This document shows, piece by piece, positions 50,643 to 59,871 of a DNA stretch of 64,000 nt. Numbering within the stretch: the stretch's first letter is position 1; every line of letters starts with the position of its first letter. The stretch lies in NCBI GenBank assembly GCA_017307505.1, contig JAFKEE010000043.1, positions 1-64,000 on the forward strand. The letters are read 5' to 3'. Below the pieces are notes generated by a model. It was given only the letters and a program-made list of their open reading frames with translations, made no database searches and had not been told where the DNA came from. Source of the stretch: Acidobacteriota bacterium (lineage in GTDB: Bacteria; Acidobacteriota; Terriglobia; Bryobacterales; Bryobacteraceae). Both the position numbers and the translations under genes were made by a program.

Positions 50643-51989
50643 ATGAAAAGTGAACAGACACCGGATCTGAATCCATTTGGGGTGTTATTCACCCTCTGCA
50701 TGGGCCTCCTGCTTCTACTGTTTCCGCGACGTAAGGCTCTGATTCCATTAGTTCTGATGACTTGCTACATGACTTTTGGGCAGCAGGTTGTGTTGATGTC
50801 ACTGCATTTCACCATGCTACGGCTGATCGTTCTCGTAGGCTGTGTCCGGGTTGTTGTCCGCGGAGAGTTTCGGAGGATTCGTTGGCTCAGGATGGATACT
50901 CTCGTAGTCTTGTGGGTGATGGTAACGGTGATTGTCTATACGATGCTCTGGCAAACCACCGCGGCTTTAGTGAACCGGCTGGGGTTTGCATATGACAGCC
51001 TGGGTCTGTACTTCATCTGTCGTTCGTTGATTGCTGACACTGAAGACATCACCCGCGCGTGCCGCGTCTTCGCATGGGCGCTCGCGCCCGTGGCGGTTTG
51101 TATGATAGCGGAGAAGCTCACCGGCCAGAACCCGTTCTTTGTCTTTGGCGGCGTGCCGAGAATGACCGAACTGCGGAACGGTGTGGTCAGGTGCCAGGGC
51201 CCGTTCCGTCATCCAATCCTCGCAGGCACCTTCGGTGCGATCTGGATTCCTCTCCTTACCGGACTCTGGCGGCAGAAAGGCAGCAATGGCTTCCTTGTGG
51301 GGGTAGGAATCACAGCGGCGATGACCATCGCAGCGCTTTCCGGGTCGAGTGGCCCTGTAGCAACTCTTTTGTTAGGGGTTGTTGGCCTGCTGTGTTGGCC
51401 CATGAAGAAACAACTCAGGATGATCCGCTGGACGGTTATTGGGGCAATTCTTATGCTGCAGTTGGTGATGCAGGCCCCGGTCTGGTTCATATTTGCCAAG
51501 GTCAATATCCTCTCGGGCTCGACGGGTTGGCACCGCGCATATCTCATTGATCGGACCGTCGCACACTTCTCAGAATGGTGGCTGTTCGGTGCAAAGAGTG
51601 TTGCTCCTTGGGGCGTGTGGGCGGGAGACGTGACGAATCAGTATGTGATTCAGGGTATCAATGGCGGCTTCCTTGGCCTGGTGCTGTTCGTGGCAATTAT
51701 TATTTCGGCATTTGCAAGTATTGGAATGGCTATGAGAGCAAGAGAGGGGAATCAATGGGTGTTGTGGACAATTGGCTGCACGCTCTTCGCTCACTCCGTT
51801 ACATTTCTTTCGGTATCCTATTTTGACCAGAACATTGTGAATTGGTATTTGGTTCTGGCCATGAGTTGTGCGGTCCGCCCGGTTCACCGCAAGGTAGGCA
51901 GCAATGTTCCCGAAAAGAGCAAGGTGCGGAATCTGGGCGATGTTTGCGAGGTTCAGTCAGCCGGTCCGATTCAAGGGAGCTGGTCGTGA
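50643..51989 (+). CDS. Wzy-type O-antigen polymerase
   Basis: A 448-residue membrane protein with 10-12 hydrophobic segments. The segment LSGSSGPVATLLLGVVGLL corresponds to the usual S-R/S-G site of Wzy_C proteins, and the late helices read INGGFLGLVLFVAIIISAFASIGMA. No AHN motif is obvious. It is likely to be the polymerase for this cluster, in place next to a flippase (53637). It ends GTGA with the acetyltransferase start. Confidence 0.75.
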   Translation: MKSEQTPDLNPFGVLFTLCMGLLLLLFPRRKALIPLVLMTCYMTFGQQVVLMSLHFTMLRLIVLVGCVRVVVRGEFRRIRWLRMDTLVVLWVMVTVIVYTMLWQTTAALVNRLGFAYDSLGLYFICRSLIADTEDITRACRVFAWALAPVAVCMIAEKLTGQNPFFVFGGVPRMTELRNGVVRCQGPFRHPILAGTFGAIWIPLLTGLWRQKGSNGFLVGVGITAAMTIAALSGSSGPVATLLLGVVGLLCWPMKKQLRMIRWTVIGAILMLQLVMQAPVWFIFAKVNILSGSTGWHRAYLIDRTVAHFSEWWLFGAKSVAPWGVWAGDVTNQYVIQGINGGFLGLVLFVAIIISAFASIGMAMRAREGNQWVLWTIGCTLFAHSVTFLSVSYFDQNIVNWYLVLAMSCAVRPVHRKVGSNVPEKSKVRNLGDVCEVQSAGPIQGSWS

Positions 51990-52561
51990 GGCCGATTGGG
52001 GAAATGTTCATCGCCCTATACCGGCTGCTGGTGCGAGTGCAGGTCAAGTTATTCTCGTTGCTAGTTGCTGGTGCGTTTGCGGAGTTCGGCCGTAGAAGTG
52101 TGCTGCAGTTGCCCGTGCGCATCTCGGGTGAAGATCGAGTTGCGGTCGGCTCCAGTGTTTACGTTGGCTCAGGATGCTGGATTCAGTGCCTGCCCGACGG
52201 AGACTCCAGATCTGTAGCCATTTCCCTCGGCAACGGCGTTAGCATTGCCGGCGGGTGTGTGATCTCTGCGGTTAGGAGCGTGACGCTGGAAGAGAATGTA
52301 TTGTTGGCTCGGAATGTGTACATTGCAGATCACATGCACAGTTATCGGGATAAGAGTCTTCCAGTGCTGGCGCAAGGGGTCGAGCGAGTAAGTCCCGTAC
52401 TGATCAAACGGGGTGCCTGGCTAGGGCAGAACGTTGTGGTGTGCCCAGGAGTGACGATCGGCTGCGGCTCAGTTGTCGGCGCAAATTCTGTTGTGACACA
52501 GGATGTTGGTGACTATTCAGTGGCGGTTGGAGCTCCGGCTCGCGTGGTCAAGTCATTTTAG
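51986..52561 (+). CDS. WbbJ-type hexapeptide O-acetyltransferase
   Basis: A 191-residue protein. The GTG at 51986 overlaps the polymerase stop by 4 bp and has AGGGAG about 8 nt upstream; an ATG at 52004 is also possible. Left-handed beta-helix repeats are followed by ARNVYIADHMHSY (His), GAWLGQNVVVCPGVTIGCGSVVGANSVVTQ, DVGDYSVAVGAPARVVKSF. It acetylates a sugar of the polymer. Confidence 0.82.
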   Translation: MRPIGEMFIALYRLLVRVQVKLFSLLVAGAFAEFGRRSVLQLPVRISGEDRVAVGSSVYVGSGCWIQCLPDGDSRSVAISLGNGVSIAGGCVISAVRSVTLEENVLLARNVYIADHMHSYRDKSLPVLAQGVERVSPVLIKRGAWLGQNVVVCPGVTIGCGSVVGANSVVTQDVGDYSVAVGAPARVVKSF

Positions 52562-52580
52562 GATTGGGGAAAAGTCGTAC

Positions 52581-53564
52581 ATGACTTCGAATAGAACAGT
52601 GATGATTCGCGACGCTCGGCAACCGGCTACATTACCGTTGGTGAGTGCGATCATTCCGACTTACAACCGCGCAAAGGTGGTCACCGACGCAATTGACAGC
52701 ATTCTGCACCAGACCTACGGCCGCGTGGAACTGATCGTGGTTGACGACGGGTCGACCGACGAAACCCAAGAAGTACTCGGTAAGTATGGTGACCGGATCA
52801 TCGTGATCCGGCAGGAGAACGCGGGGCCATCCGCTGCTCGTAATCGAGGTATCGCGGCTGCCCATGGCGAGTTTGTCGGGTTTCTGGACTCGGATGATGT
52901 CTGGCTTCCCACGAAGCTGGAGAAACAGGTAGCGCTGCTGACCAAGTGCGACGAGTCAGTTCCATGTTGTTTGTGCAACATCATGATGAATTGGAGTGAT
53001 GGTGGGAGAAGTTCGTTTGACATCGCATGGCTCAGCATCGAACAGCCAGAGGGGATCTGGACCAACGTCAGTGAAGTTGTTGCGACCAGATTTGTCCTCT
53101 TGAATCAAGGCGTTCTGATTCGTCGATCCGCGCTGCAGCGGCTGGGCGGATTCGACGAGAGTCTACGGTACTTAGAAGATCACGACCTCACGCTTCGAAT
53201 GTCTCTGCTAGGCCCATGGGGGATCCTGCGTGAGCCCCTGGTAATCTGGAGAGAAACCAAGGGGAGCTGTTACAAAGTCGCGACGGCCCAAAGAAGCTCA
53301 CTGGAAACGGCTCCCTGGATTGAGATTCTGGAACGTCAACTGGCCAGGGTGCCGAAGGACGGTGAGTACAGTAAATTGAGACGGCATCTGACGAGAGAAG
53401 TGAAGAGGGCGCGGCGCCACTACAGAGGGGAGAGACTCAGTCAGTCGCCTTCATTCGCCGGCATGCTTGCCGGCAAGCTACTGCTCAAGCTAGAGAAGTA
53501 CCGCAGCAGCGTTTTCCGCCGCTCGCCTTGGTTCCCCACTGTGCAAATAGAGGCGGCCAAGTAG
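52581..53564 (+). CDS. Glycosyltransferase family 2
   Basis: A 327-residue GT-A enzyme; the ATG at 52581 was chosen because the longer frame from 52503 overlaps the upstream gene and lacks a match to the family. VSAIIPTYNRAKVVTDAIDSILHQTY, VVDDGSTDETQEVL, GPSAARNRGIAAAHGEFVGFLDSDDVW (D-x-D) and the later LEDHDLTLRMS are all classic. It probably adds one sugar of the repeat. Confidence 0.88.
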   Translation: MTSNRTVMIRDARQPATLPLVSAIIPTYNRAKVVTDAIDSILHQTYGRVELIVVDDGSTDETQEVLGKYGDRIIVIRQENAGPSAARNRGIAAAHGEFVGFLDSDDVWLPTKLEKQVALLTKCDESVPCCLCNIMMNWSDGGRSSFDIAWLSIEQPEGIWTNVSEVVATRFVLLNQGVLIRRSALQRLGGFDESLRYLEDHDLTLRMSLLGPWGILREPLVIWRETKGSCYKVATAQRSSLETAPWIEILERQLARVPKDGEYSKLRRHLTREVKRARRHYRGERLSQSPSFAGMLAGKLLLKLEKYRSSVFRRSPWFPTVQIEAAK

Positions 53565-53636
53565 ACTCGGGACAGTCTTGGCACATTGCGATCGCGCAAC
53601 CACAGGTGAGGTAGTGTCACCCGGGCCAACTTTCAA

Positions 53637-55025
53637 ATGGGAACTCCAAGTAAATCAATCACAGCACTAACCGAGGGGTTAGGCTCACTTACGATTCAGG
53701 AACTCCGCCGGAAGGCTCTCGCCGGCCGAGCAGGCAAGGTCATTCGGGCCGGCTCCTGGAGCGGAGTTGGCTACATTACATCGCAAGCTCTGCGAATGCT
53801 GGCCACTTTGGTGTTAACACGCCTGTTGGCTGGCCCGGAGGCGTTTGGCGCTATCGGGTTGGTTGGCGTGTTTCTCGCCGGTCTGGCGATGTTCTCTGAG
53901 CTCGGCATTACGGCAAACGTGGTCCAGCACGCGCGCGGCGACGACCCCCGGTTTCTCAATACGGCATACAGCATCCAAGTCATGCGCGGAGCCGCAATTT
54001 GGCTTATCGCAGTAGGCGCCGCATATCCACTCTCCTTGTTCTACAAGCAACCGGAAATAATGCCACTTCTGGTCGTGGCTGGGTTGTCTGAGTTGATTAG
54101 AGGGTTAGCGAGCACGGCTGCATGTACTTTGACCAGGCATGTGAATCTACGAGATATTACTCTTCTAACAGTCGGCTCTGAATTTGTGGCTGCGGCGATT
54201 AGTATTGGGTGGGCCATGGTTGCGCCATCACCATGGGCTCTGGTTGTTCGGACAGTGGTCAGCGCCATTATATATGCAGCCGGCAGCCACTTTATTGCCC
54301 GGCCCAGAGTACAATTCGAATGGGATCGCGAGTCGGCACGCGATCTGCTCCATTTTGGCGGATGGGTTTCTCTCTCAACAGCAGCATATTTTCTAAGTGG
54401 TCAAGGAGAGCGGTTGATTCTGGGCAAGTTTATCACACTGGGAGAATTAGGATGTTTCTCTCTCGCCGTGATGATAGTATCAATGCCTGGAGGCGGGATC
54501 AATCAGTTGGTGAATCAGATATTTTTGCCTATCCTGTCTCAATCTGTGAGAACTGGTGAGGCCGCTACAATTCAGGATTTCATTCGAGCACGCCGTGTGT
54601 TTGCCGCACTTGCTGGTTTCTCTGCTTTAGGTTTCCTTCTGTGCGGAAGACCATTTGTCACATTGCTTCTGCCTAGCAAATATGCGATGGCGGGCTGGAT
54701 GGTTCAGGCATTAGGCATCAAAGTTGCCCTTGACATATTTGCGGCTCCAGCCACCACGGTCATCCTGGCACGCGGCAAATCTGCGTATTCGGCCTATGCT
54801 AGCTGTCTCCGGCTGGTGTTCATGGTGGCGGGGCTTGGAATAACTATCAGGTACTTCGGTATTAAGCAGGCAATCATATCACTGCTGGTAGCACAAGCAA
54901 TTTCATATTTTCCTGTGATCTTTGGAGTTTCTACAATGCTGCCCGGTGTTGCAAAAGCGGAACTGAAATGGTACGGCGGATTCTTAGGTCTTCTGTGCAT
55001 AGCTGCATTCGTTCCATGGCCCTAG
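53637..55025 (+). CDS. Wzx-type flippase (MATE/MOP superfamily)
   Basis: A 462-residue protein with about 12 membrane segments. It has GSWSGVGYITSQALRMLATLVLTRLLAGPEAFGAIGLVGVFL at the N-terminus, typical of Wzx/MOP flippases. It should move the repeat unit of this cluster across the inner membrane. The gene is AT-rich compared with the flippase at 8860, consistent with a different history. Confidence 0.85.
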   Translation: MGTPSKSITALTEGLGSLTIQELRRKALAGRAGKVIRAGSWSGVGYITSQALRMLATLVLTRLLAGPEAFGAIGLVGVFLAGLAMFSELGITANVVQHARGDDPRFLNTAYSIQVMRGAAIWLIAVGAAYPLSLFYKQPEIMPLLVVAGLSELIRGLASTAACTLTRHVNLRDITLLTVGSEFVAAAISIGWAMVAPSPWALVVRTVVSAIIYAAGSHFIARPRVQFEWDRESARDLLHFGGWVSLSTAAYFLSGQGERLILGKFITLGELGCFSLAVMIVSMPGGGINQLVNQIFLPILSQSVRTGEAATIQDFIRARRVFAALAGFSALGFLLCGRPFVTLLLPSKYAMAGWMVQALGIKVALDIFAAPATTVILARGKSAYSAYASCLRLVFMVAGLGITIRYFGIKQAIISLLVAQAISYFPVIFGVSTMLPGVAKAELKWYGGFLGLLCIAAFVPWP

Positions 55026-55071
55026 GTTGAAGGTGATGATCCTATCAGTTACGCGTGTGTGAGATAGAGCT

Positions 55072-56034
55072 ATGAAAGTATCTGCGGTCATTGTAACTTA
55101 CAACAGGCGTGAGTTTATTCGTCGAGCTATCGATAGTATTCTGCATCAGACTGTGCCAGTAGATGAGATTGTTGTTGTGGATGATGGGTCCACTGATGGT
55201 ACGGCGGAAGCAGTGACGGAGTGGTTTGGGTCGGTAGCTAAGGTGGTTCGTCAGGACAATGGCGGTGTCGGTGCTGCGCGATGGCGGGGGGTCCGTGAGG
55301 CATCAGGCGATTGGATTGCATTCCTCGATAGTGATGATGAGTGGATGCCGGATCGGACGCGGCTTCTGCGGGACGCAGCCGGGAAGGTGCCAGGCGACGT
55401 TGCATGGATCTTCGGGGATATGCAGGTTGTTACGGATGCAGGCAGCGCCACCACTCTTTTCGGCGAGCATGGCCTCACCGTCAAGGAATCCCCAGAGGTA
55501 TTCCCAGACCCACTGAGTGTCCAGTTCCCGTTTCAGTTCGGGTTGCTCCAAGGCAGTTTCATTCGTAGAGAAGTGCTGCTTGAACTGGAGTGCTTTGGCG
55601 AGAGACTTCGAAGCGATGACGACCTACTTGCCGGGTTTCAGGTAGCGTGCCGCTATAGGTTCGCAGCCATCCCCGACATTGTTGGGAAGTACTTTCGGAC
55701 CTCGGACTTGTCTGCCAGTTCGGTGGTAACAAACGGTGTCTACGGAGTCGATCATTTCCGCTCCCGCATGCTGGCCTTTGAGCTGGTGGTGCAGTCCGGC
55801 CGCCGCACTCCCTGGAACATGCGATATGCTTCCGAAGTTCGCGGACTGTGCAAAGTCCTGGCGACGCGTGGCTCGGTCCCGAAGGGTCTGGCGCTGCAGC
55901 AGTTCCGGTATGGCGGTTACTCCATCAAGGGTCTTGGTTTCCTCTTCGCGGCGATGATGGGCCGGCGGGGCATCCTGGCCTGGGATGCAGTGGGAGAGTT
56001 TCGGCGGAACCGCAGAAGCCAGCCACAGGGGTAA
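55072..56034 (+). CDS. Glycosyltransferase family 2
   Basis: A 320-residue enzyme beginning MKVSAVIVTYNRREFIRRAIDSILHQTV, with VVVDDGSTDGTAEA, GVGAARWRGVREASGDWIAFLDSDDEW as D-x-D, and RSDDDLLAG as the acceptor-side motif. It closely resembles the GT2 at 52581 in its first 100 residues. It probably adds one sugar of the repeat. Confidence 0.88.
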   Translation: MKVSAVIVTYNRREFIRRAIDSILHQTVPVDEIVVVDDGSTDGTAEAVTEWFGSVAKVVRQDNGGVGAARWRGVREASGDWIAFLDSDDEWMPDRTRLLRDAAGKVPGDVAWIFGDMQVVTDAGSATTLFGEHGLTVKESPEVFPDPLSVQFPFQFGLLQGSFIRREVLLELECFGERLRSDDDLLAGFQVACRYRFAAIPDIVGKYFRTSDLSASSVVTNGVYGVDHFRSRMLAFELVVQSGRRTPWNMRYASEVRGLCKVLATRGSVPKGLALQQFRYGGYSIKGLGFLFAAMMGRRGILAWDAVGEFRRNRRSQPQG

Positions 56035-56076
56035 TGGCACCGAACCAGTTGGTGAATGTTGAGAGGGAAAGTGACT

Positions 56077-57636
56077 ATGGGAAGTCTGGCTGCTACATCC
56101 AGGCGCGTCAGCGCCCTGCTTTCGTTCACTGGATTTAACCTGCTGCTGCTGGCGCTCTGTGCTGCAACAGTTCTCCTGTTTCTGGTTCAGGCCGCTGGAT
56201 ATTTGCCTGTCCGGGGTGATAATTCCTACCCGGAGGCCGCAGCCGCTCTGTCGGCCCAACGCTGGGCACAGGGTCTTCCACTGTACGAGAACTACAGACA
56301 ACCCCCTTATCTCGTGACGGCTTTCCCACCGCTTTGGTACGCGTTGCTTTCCATGCCGGCCCGCCTTGGTTACGCAAACCTTGATTCAGTGACCCTGTTT
56401 GGGCGGCTGTTGAATCTGGTGGCGCTGTTCGGAGTGGCGGGCCTAGGGTTCGTTTGGGGACGGCAACTGGGGCGGCCTGTCCTGATTGCGTTACTGACAC
56501 CGGCGCTTTACCTCAGCTTCCCGATTCTCATCCCGTGGGCGGTCACCGTCCGTCCAGACTTCCCCTCGCTGTTTTTTGCCTTACTCGCCTTGTGCCTGGT
56601 GGGCTATAGGCCCAGCACGGCCTGGGTGGCAATGGCGGGCCTGGCTGCAGCATTGGCATTCCTCATCCGCCATAACGCGGTCGCGGTGCCAGTCGCCGTG
56701 GTGCTGTGGCTGCTTTGGAGCGGGCGCTGGAAGCACGCCGTCACCTTCTGTCTGACTTGGGGCGTAGTCGTTGCCGGAACGCTCTATGTGTTCAATTCCT
56801 CCTCCCACGGAATGTTGCTGGTGAACCTCTCGGGCGCAAAGTTTGGCCGGCTGGCGGTTACCTATAGCCGGGATAGCCTGCTCAGGTTGCTTGTCTCGCC
56901 GGGGCACGGGTTCGCATTGGTTCTGTTCATCCTCGGCGCGCTGGGGTTCCTGTACAGCTGGCGTGATACGGATCTGCGAAATCGGATGGTGGGCATCTAC
57001 GTCATCGTCTCTCTCGGACTCGCCCTGTTCGGGTCGGCGGCCGCGGGCGGAGATGTTAACCATTACCTGGAGCCCGCCTTAGCAATGGCTCTTCTGGCGC
57101 CGACGGGCCTGGCCCGGCTCCGTGCCTCGTGGCCTGATGATTCGCCGCTCGCGGCCTTCGCAGCCATCTCCATGGTGGTGCTGTTACTGCCTTCCATGGA
57201 CGTCCAGCGCTGGAAAGCCATGCATGAGCGGTCGGAAGACCTGAGAGGGTTTCTGCCTCTGGTGACGGAGAGAAGTGTTCTGACGGATGTTCCTTTCCTG
57301 GCCGCACGAATGCAATCACCGCAGGCTACAGATCTTGCATCGCTTTCCTACGCCGTCCGATCTGGAGGGTGGTCATCGGCGGGGTTGGTCAATCAGGTGG
57401 TGGAGAAAAAGTACGAAAGCGTGATTCTCAGCGAGGCGGTGAGCACAGCCTACGACCCTGCAGCGTTGTACCCGCGGTATCCGCATCTGGATCCCGCACT
57501 CCGCAAAGCGCTCATGGAGAATTACGGGTTGTGCTTTGAGGTGGGAAGGCATTTTGTCTATGGCCCGAACCAGTCGGGCGGGGAAACAGGAAACCCTAAG
57601 TGCCCAGCCTTGGTTGAAGGCGTCGCCCAGAGATAG
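56077..57636 (+). CDS. GT39/ArnT-like membrane glycosyltransferase
   Basis: A 519-residue protein with ~10 membrane segments. The first loop has VRGDNSYPEAAAALSAQRWAQGLPLYENYRQPPYLVTAFPP, resembling the first periplasmic loop of GT39/PMT enzymes (an acidic residue followed by an E/R-rich pattern). It may transfer a sugar from a polyprenyl donor to the polymer or lipid. The C-terminal ~150 residues are soluble. An ATG at 56056 is also in frame. A short CCCCG/CGGGG hairpin follows the stop at 57642-57657, too weak to call. Confidence 0.65.
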   Translation: MGSLAATSRRVSALLSFTGFNLLLLALCAATVLLFLVQAAGYLPVRGDNSYPEAAAALSAQRWAQGLPLYENYRQPPYLVTAFPPLWYALLSMPARLGYANLDSVTLFGRLLNLVALFGVAGLGFVWGRQLGRPVLIALLTPALYLSFPILIPWAVTVRPDFPSLFFALLALCLVGYRPSTAWVAMAGLAAALAFLIRHNAVAVPVAVVLWLLWSGRWKHAVTFCLTWGVVVAGTLYVFNSSSHGMLLVNLSGAKFGRLAVTYSRDSLLRLLVSPGHGFALVLFILGALGFLYSWRDTDLRNRMVGIYVIVSLGLALFGSAAAGGDVNHYLEPALAMALLAPTGLARLRASWPDDSPLAAFAAISMVVLLLPSMDVQRWKAMHERSEDLRGFLPLVTERSVLTDVPFLAARMQSPQATDLASLSYAVRSGGWSSAGLVNQVVEKKYESVILSEAVSTAYDPAALYPRYPHLDPALRKALMENYGLCFEVGRHFVYGPNQSGGETGNPKCPALVEGVAQR

Positions 57637-58196
57637 CAATACCCCGTGATGGCGGGGGGAGTGCCTTCCGCCGAAAATGAACCGGGTAGCCATACTCCGA
57701 CCGGAGTGGCATGAGGCTAGTGCCCGCCGTACGTCCCTGCGAATTCTACACAACTCTAACAAACCAATGAGGAAAGGCAGCGTCATGTGCAATGGTCTAT
57801 GTCCTCAAAACGATAGTACTGGAGAGGTGCACCCGGGGGTGGGTTCAGAACCACCCTTCTGTGAGATGTCTGTTTTCTGGACAATTGTGACTGGTCATAG
57901 GCGTGTCGGAGGCCTTGGAGGAATCAACGCAGTGGGACCGAAAGAGCGGTAGCCTGCGCTGAAATAGGAAATACCCCGTTCGGACGACGCGGAGGGATTG
58001 GTCGTTTGGCGTGGGATATGACGGTCGGTCGGATAGTTTAGTCAGGTCAGTTCAAATTCCCACCTTACGGCACCGCATCAGGTTGCCCCCTCCATGAAAG
58101 TCCACAAATTCTGGTTCTGCCTCGCTGCAGCGTGCATTTGAGGCCGGCCAGGGCGAATTGCAAAAACGATCTCTTCGTACAAATAGAGGCACCGCA
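57637..58196. other. Leader region with the second RNA-like element
   Basis: About 560 bp without a convincing gene. It contains ATAGTACT (57813-57820, a half-site of the AGTACT motif) and the structured element 57816-57958. Confidence 0.6.
57816..57958 (+). ncRNA. Candidate structured leader RNA, copy B
   Basis: Same layout as copy A at 41071: a 5' GC hairpin (GGTTC / GAACC with flanking GGGT / ACCC) and the 3' core GGGACCGAAAG-A-GCGGTAGCCTG, here closed by GCAG (57929-57932) and CTGC (57954-57957). It lies ~240 bp upstream of the fused oxidoreductase-acetyltransferase gene, the first of its operon. Confidence 0.6.
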
Positions 58197-59858
58197 ATGG
58201 GAAATATCGCAGTTGTAGGGAACGGCTATTGGGGACGCAACCTCGTCCGGAACTTTCATGAACTGGGCGCACTCGGAATCGTCTGCGATGGCAACCCGGA
58301 TGTTGAAGCGTCGGTCCTGGAAAAGTACCCGGATGTACGCTTTACCCGCGACTACTCGGAAGTGCTGGAGCTCAGCGGCATCGACGCAGTTGTGCTGGCC
58401 ACGCCCGCCGCTACGCACTTCGAGATGGCGCGGCGAGCTTTGCTGGCCGGAAAGGACGTCTTCGTCGAAAAGCCGCTGGCACTGAGAGCCACGGACGGCG
58501 CGGATCTTGTGGATCTGGCAGCTCGCAAAGGGCGCATCCTGATGGTCGGGCACATCCTGCAGTACCACCCCGCCGTCCTGAAGCTGAAGGAACTCATCAC
58601 CAGCGGCACTCTCGGTCGTGTGCAGTACATGTACTCGAACCGGCTCAACATCGGCAAGATTCGTACGGAAGAGAACATCCTCTGGAGCTTTGCTCCGCAC
58701 GACATCTCGGTGATTCTGTCCCTGCTTGGTGAAGAACCGACCGAAGTCCGGTGCACCGGCGGGTCGCATCTGAACCAGGGTGTGGCGGACGTAACCCTCA
58801 CTGATCTGGCTTTCCCCAGTGGTGCGCGGGCGCACATCTTCGTGAGCTGGCTGCACCCCTTCAAGGAACAGCGCCTGGTGGTGGTGGGCTCCGAGAAGAT
58901 GGTCGTGTTTGATGACGCTGCCGCAAACAAGCTGGTCATCTATCCTCACCGTGTTGAATGGAAGAACCGGATCCCCACCGCCGTGAAGGCCGATGGATGC
59001 CCCGTCGCCCTGAAATCTGTGGAGCCGCTGAAGGAAGAATGTCGCGCATTCCTGAACGCGATTGAGAAGCGCCAGAATCCGGTGACCGACGGTCATGAAG
59101 GTCTCCGCGTGCTGCGTCTGCTGAATGCCTGCCAGGAATCACTCGAATCCGGCAGAACCATCATGCCCGCCCGCAAGCTCGCGATGGCGACCGGCGCGGA
59201 ACAGTCCTGGTTCGCCCATCCCACGGCCATCGTTGCCGAAGGCGCACAGCTTGGGCAAGGAACCAAGGTCTGGCACTTCAGCCACATCATGAAGGGCGCC
59301 CAGATTGGTGAAAAGTGCATTTTCGGCCAGAACTGCCACATTGCCGGCGATGTCACGATCGGCAATAACGTCAAGGTCCAAAACAACGTTTCGATCTACA
59401 CCGGCGCGATCATTGAGGACGATGTTTTCCTGGGACCGTCCTGCGTCCTGACCAACGTCACCAACCCGCGTTCGCAGGTGAACCGGCACAGCCTCTACGA
59501 ACGGACCATTTTCCGCCGCGGCACGACCGTTGGAGCCAACTCCACGATTGTGTGCGGAATCGAACTGGGGCGCTATTCGTTTGTCGCTGCCGGCGCCGTG
59601 GTGACGAAGAACGTTCCGGATTATGCGCTCGTCATGGGTACACCCGCTCACCAGGTTGGCTGGATGAGCCGTCACGGACATCGTCTCGAGAATCCGGATG
59701 CGGAAGGCATCATGGTCTGTCCGGAAAGTGGTTATCGCTACAAGGAAGTGAGCCCTGGTATCCTGCGCTGCCTCGATCTGGACGAGAACGCGGTGTTGCC
59801 GCCTCAGCTCGCAACGGGCAACAAAGCCTACGACGACTTCAAGATCAAGGTCGCCTAG
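58197..59858 (+). CDS. Fused WbpB-type oxidoreductase and WbpD-type acetyltransferase
   Basis: A 553-residue fusion. The start at 58197 has AGAGG upstream and gives the Rossmann motif IAVVGNGYWGRNLVRNF; the EKP motif is EKPLALRATDGADL. The N-terminal ~335 residues resemble the enzyme at 42826. The C-terminal ~215 residues form a WbpD-like left-handed beta-helix (WFAHPTAIVAEGAQLGQGTKVWHFSHI, NCHIAGDVTIGNNVKVQNNVSIYTGA, ALVMGTPAHQVGWM). Fusion would channel the C3 oxidation and the later N-acetylation of a UDP-uronic acid; the amination step must come from another gene, for example 44320. Confidence 0.88.
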   Translation: MGNIAVVGNGYWGRNLVRNFHELGALGIVCDGNPDVEASVLEKYPDVRFTRDYSEVLELSGIDAVVLATPAATHFEMARRALLAGKDVFVEKPLALRATDGADLVDLAARKGRILMVGHILQYHPAVLKLKELITSGTLGRVQYMYSNRLNIGKIRTEENILWSFAPHDISVILSLLGEEPTEVRCTGGSHLNQGVADVTLTDLAFPSGARAHIFVSWLHPFKEQRLVVVGSEKMVVFDDAAANKLVIYPHRVEWKNRIPTAVKADGCPVALKSVEPLKEECRAFLNAIEKRQNPVTDGHEGLRVLRLLNACQESLESGRTIMPARKLAMATGAEQSWFAHPTAIVAEGAQLGQGTKVWHFSHIMKGAQIGEKCIFGQNCHIAGDVTIGNNVKVQNNVSIYTGAIIEDDVFLGPSCVLTNVTNPRSQVNRHSLYERTIFRRGTTVGANSTIVCGIELGRYSFVAAGAVVTKNVPDYALVMGTPAHQVGWMSRHGHRLENPDAEGIMVCPESGYRYKEVSPGILRCLDLDENAVLPPQLATGNKAYDDFKIKVA

Positions 59859-59871
59859 GACCCTACACCAT

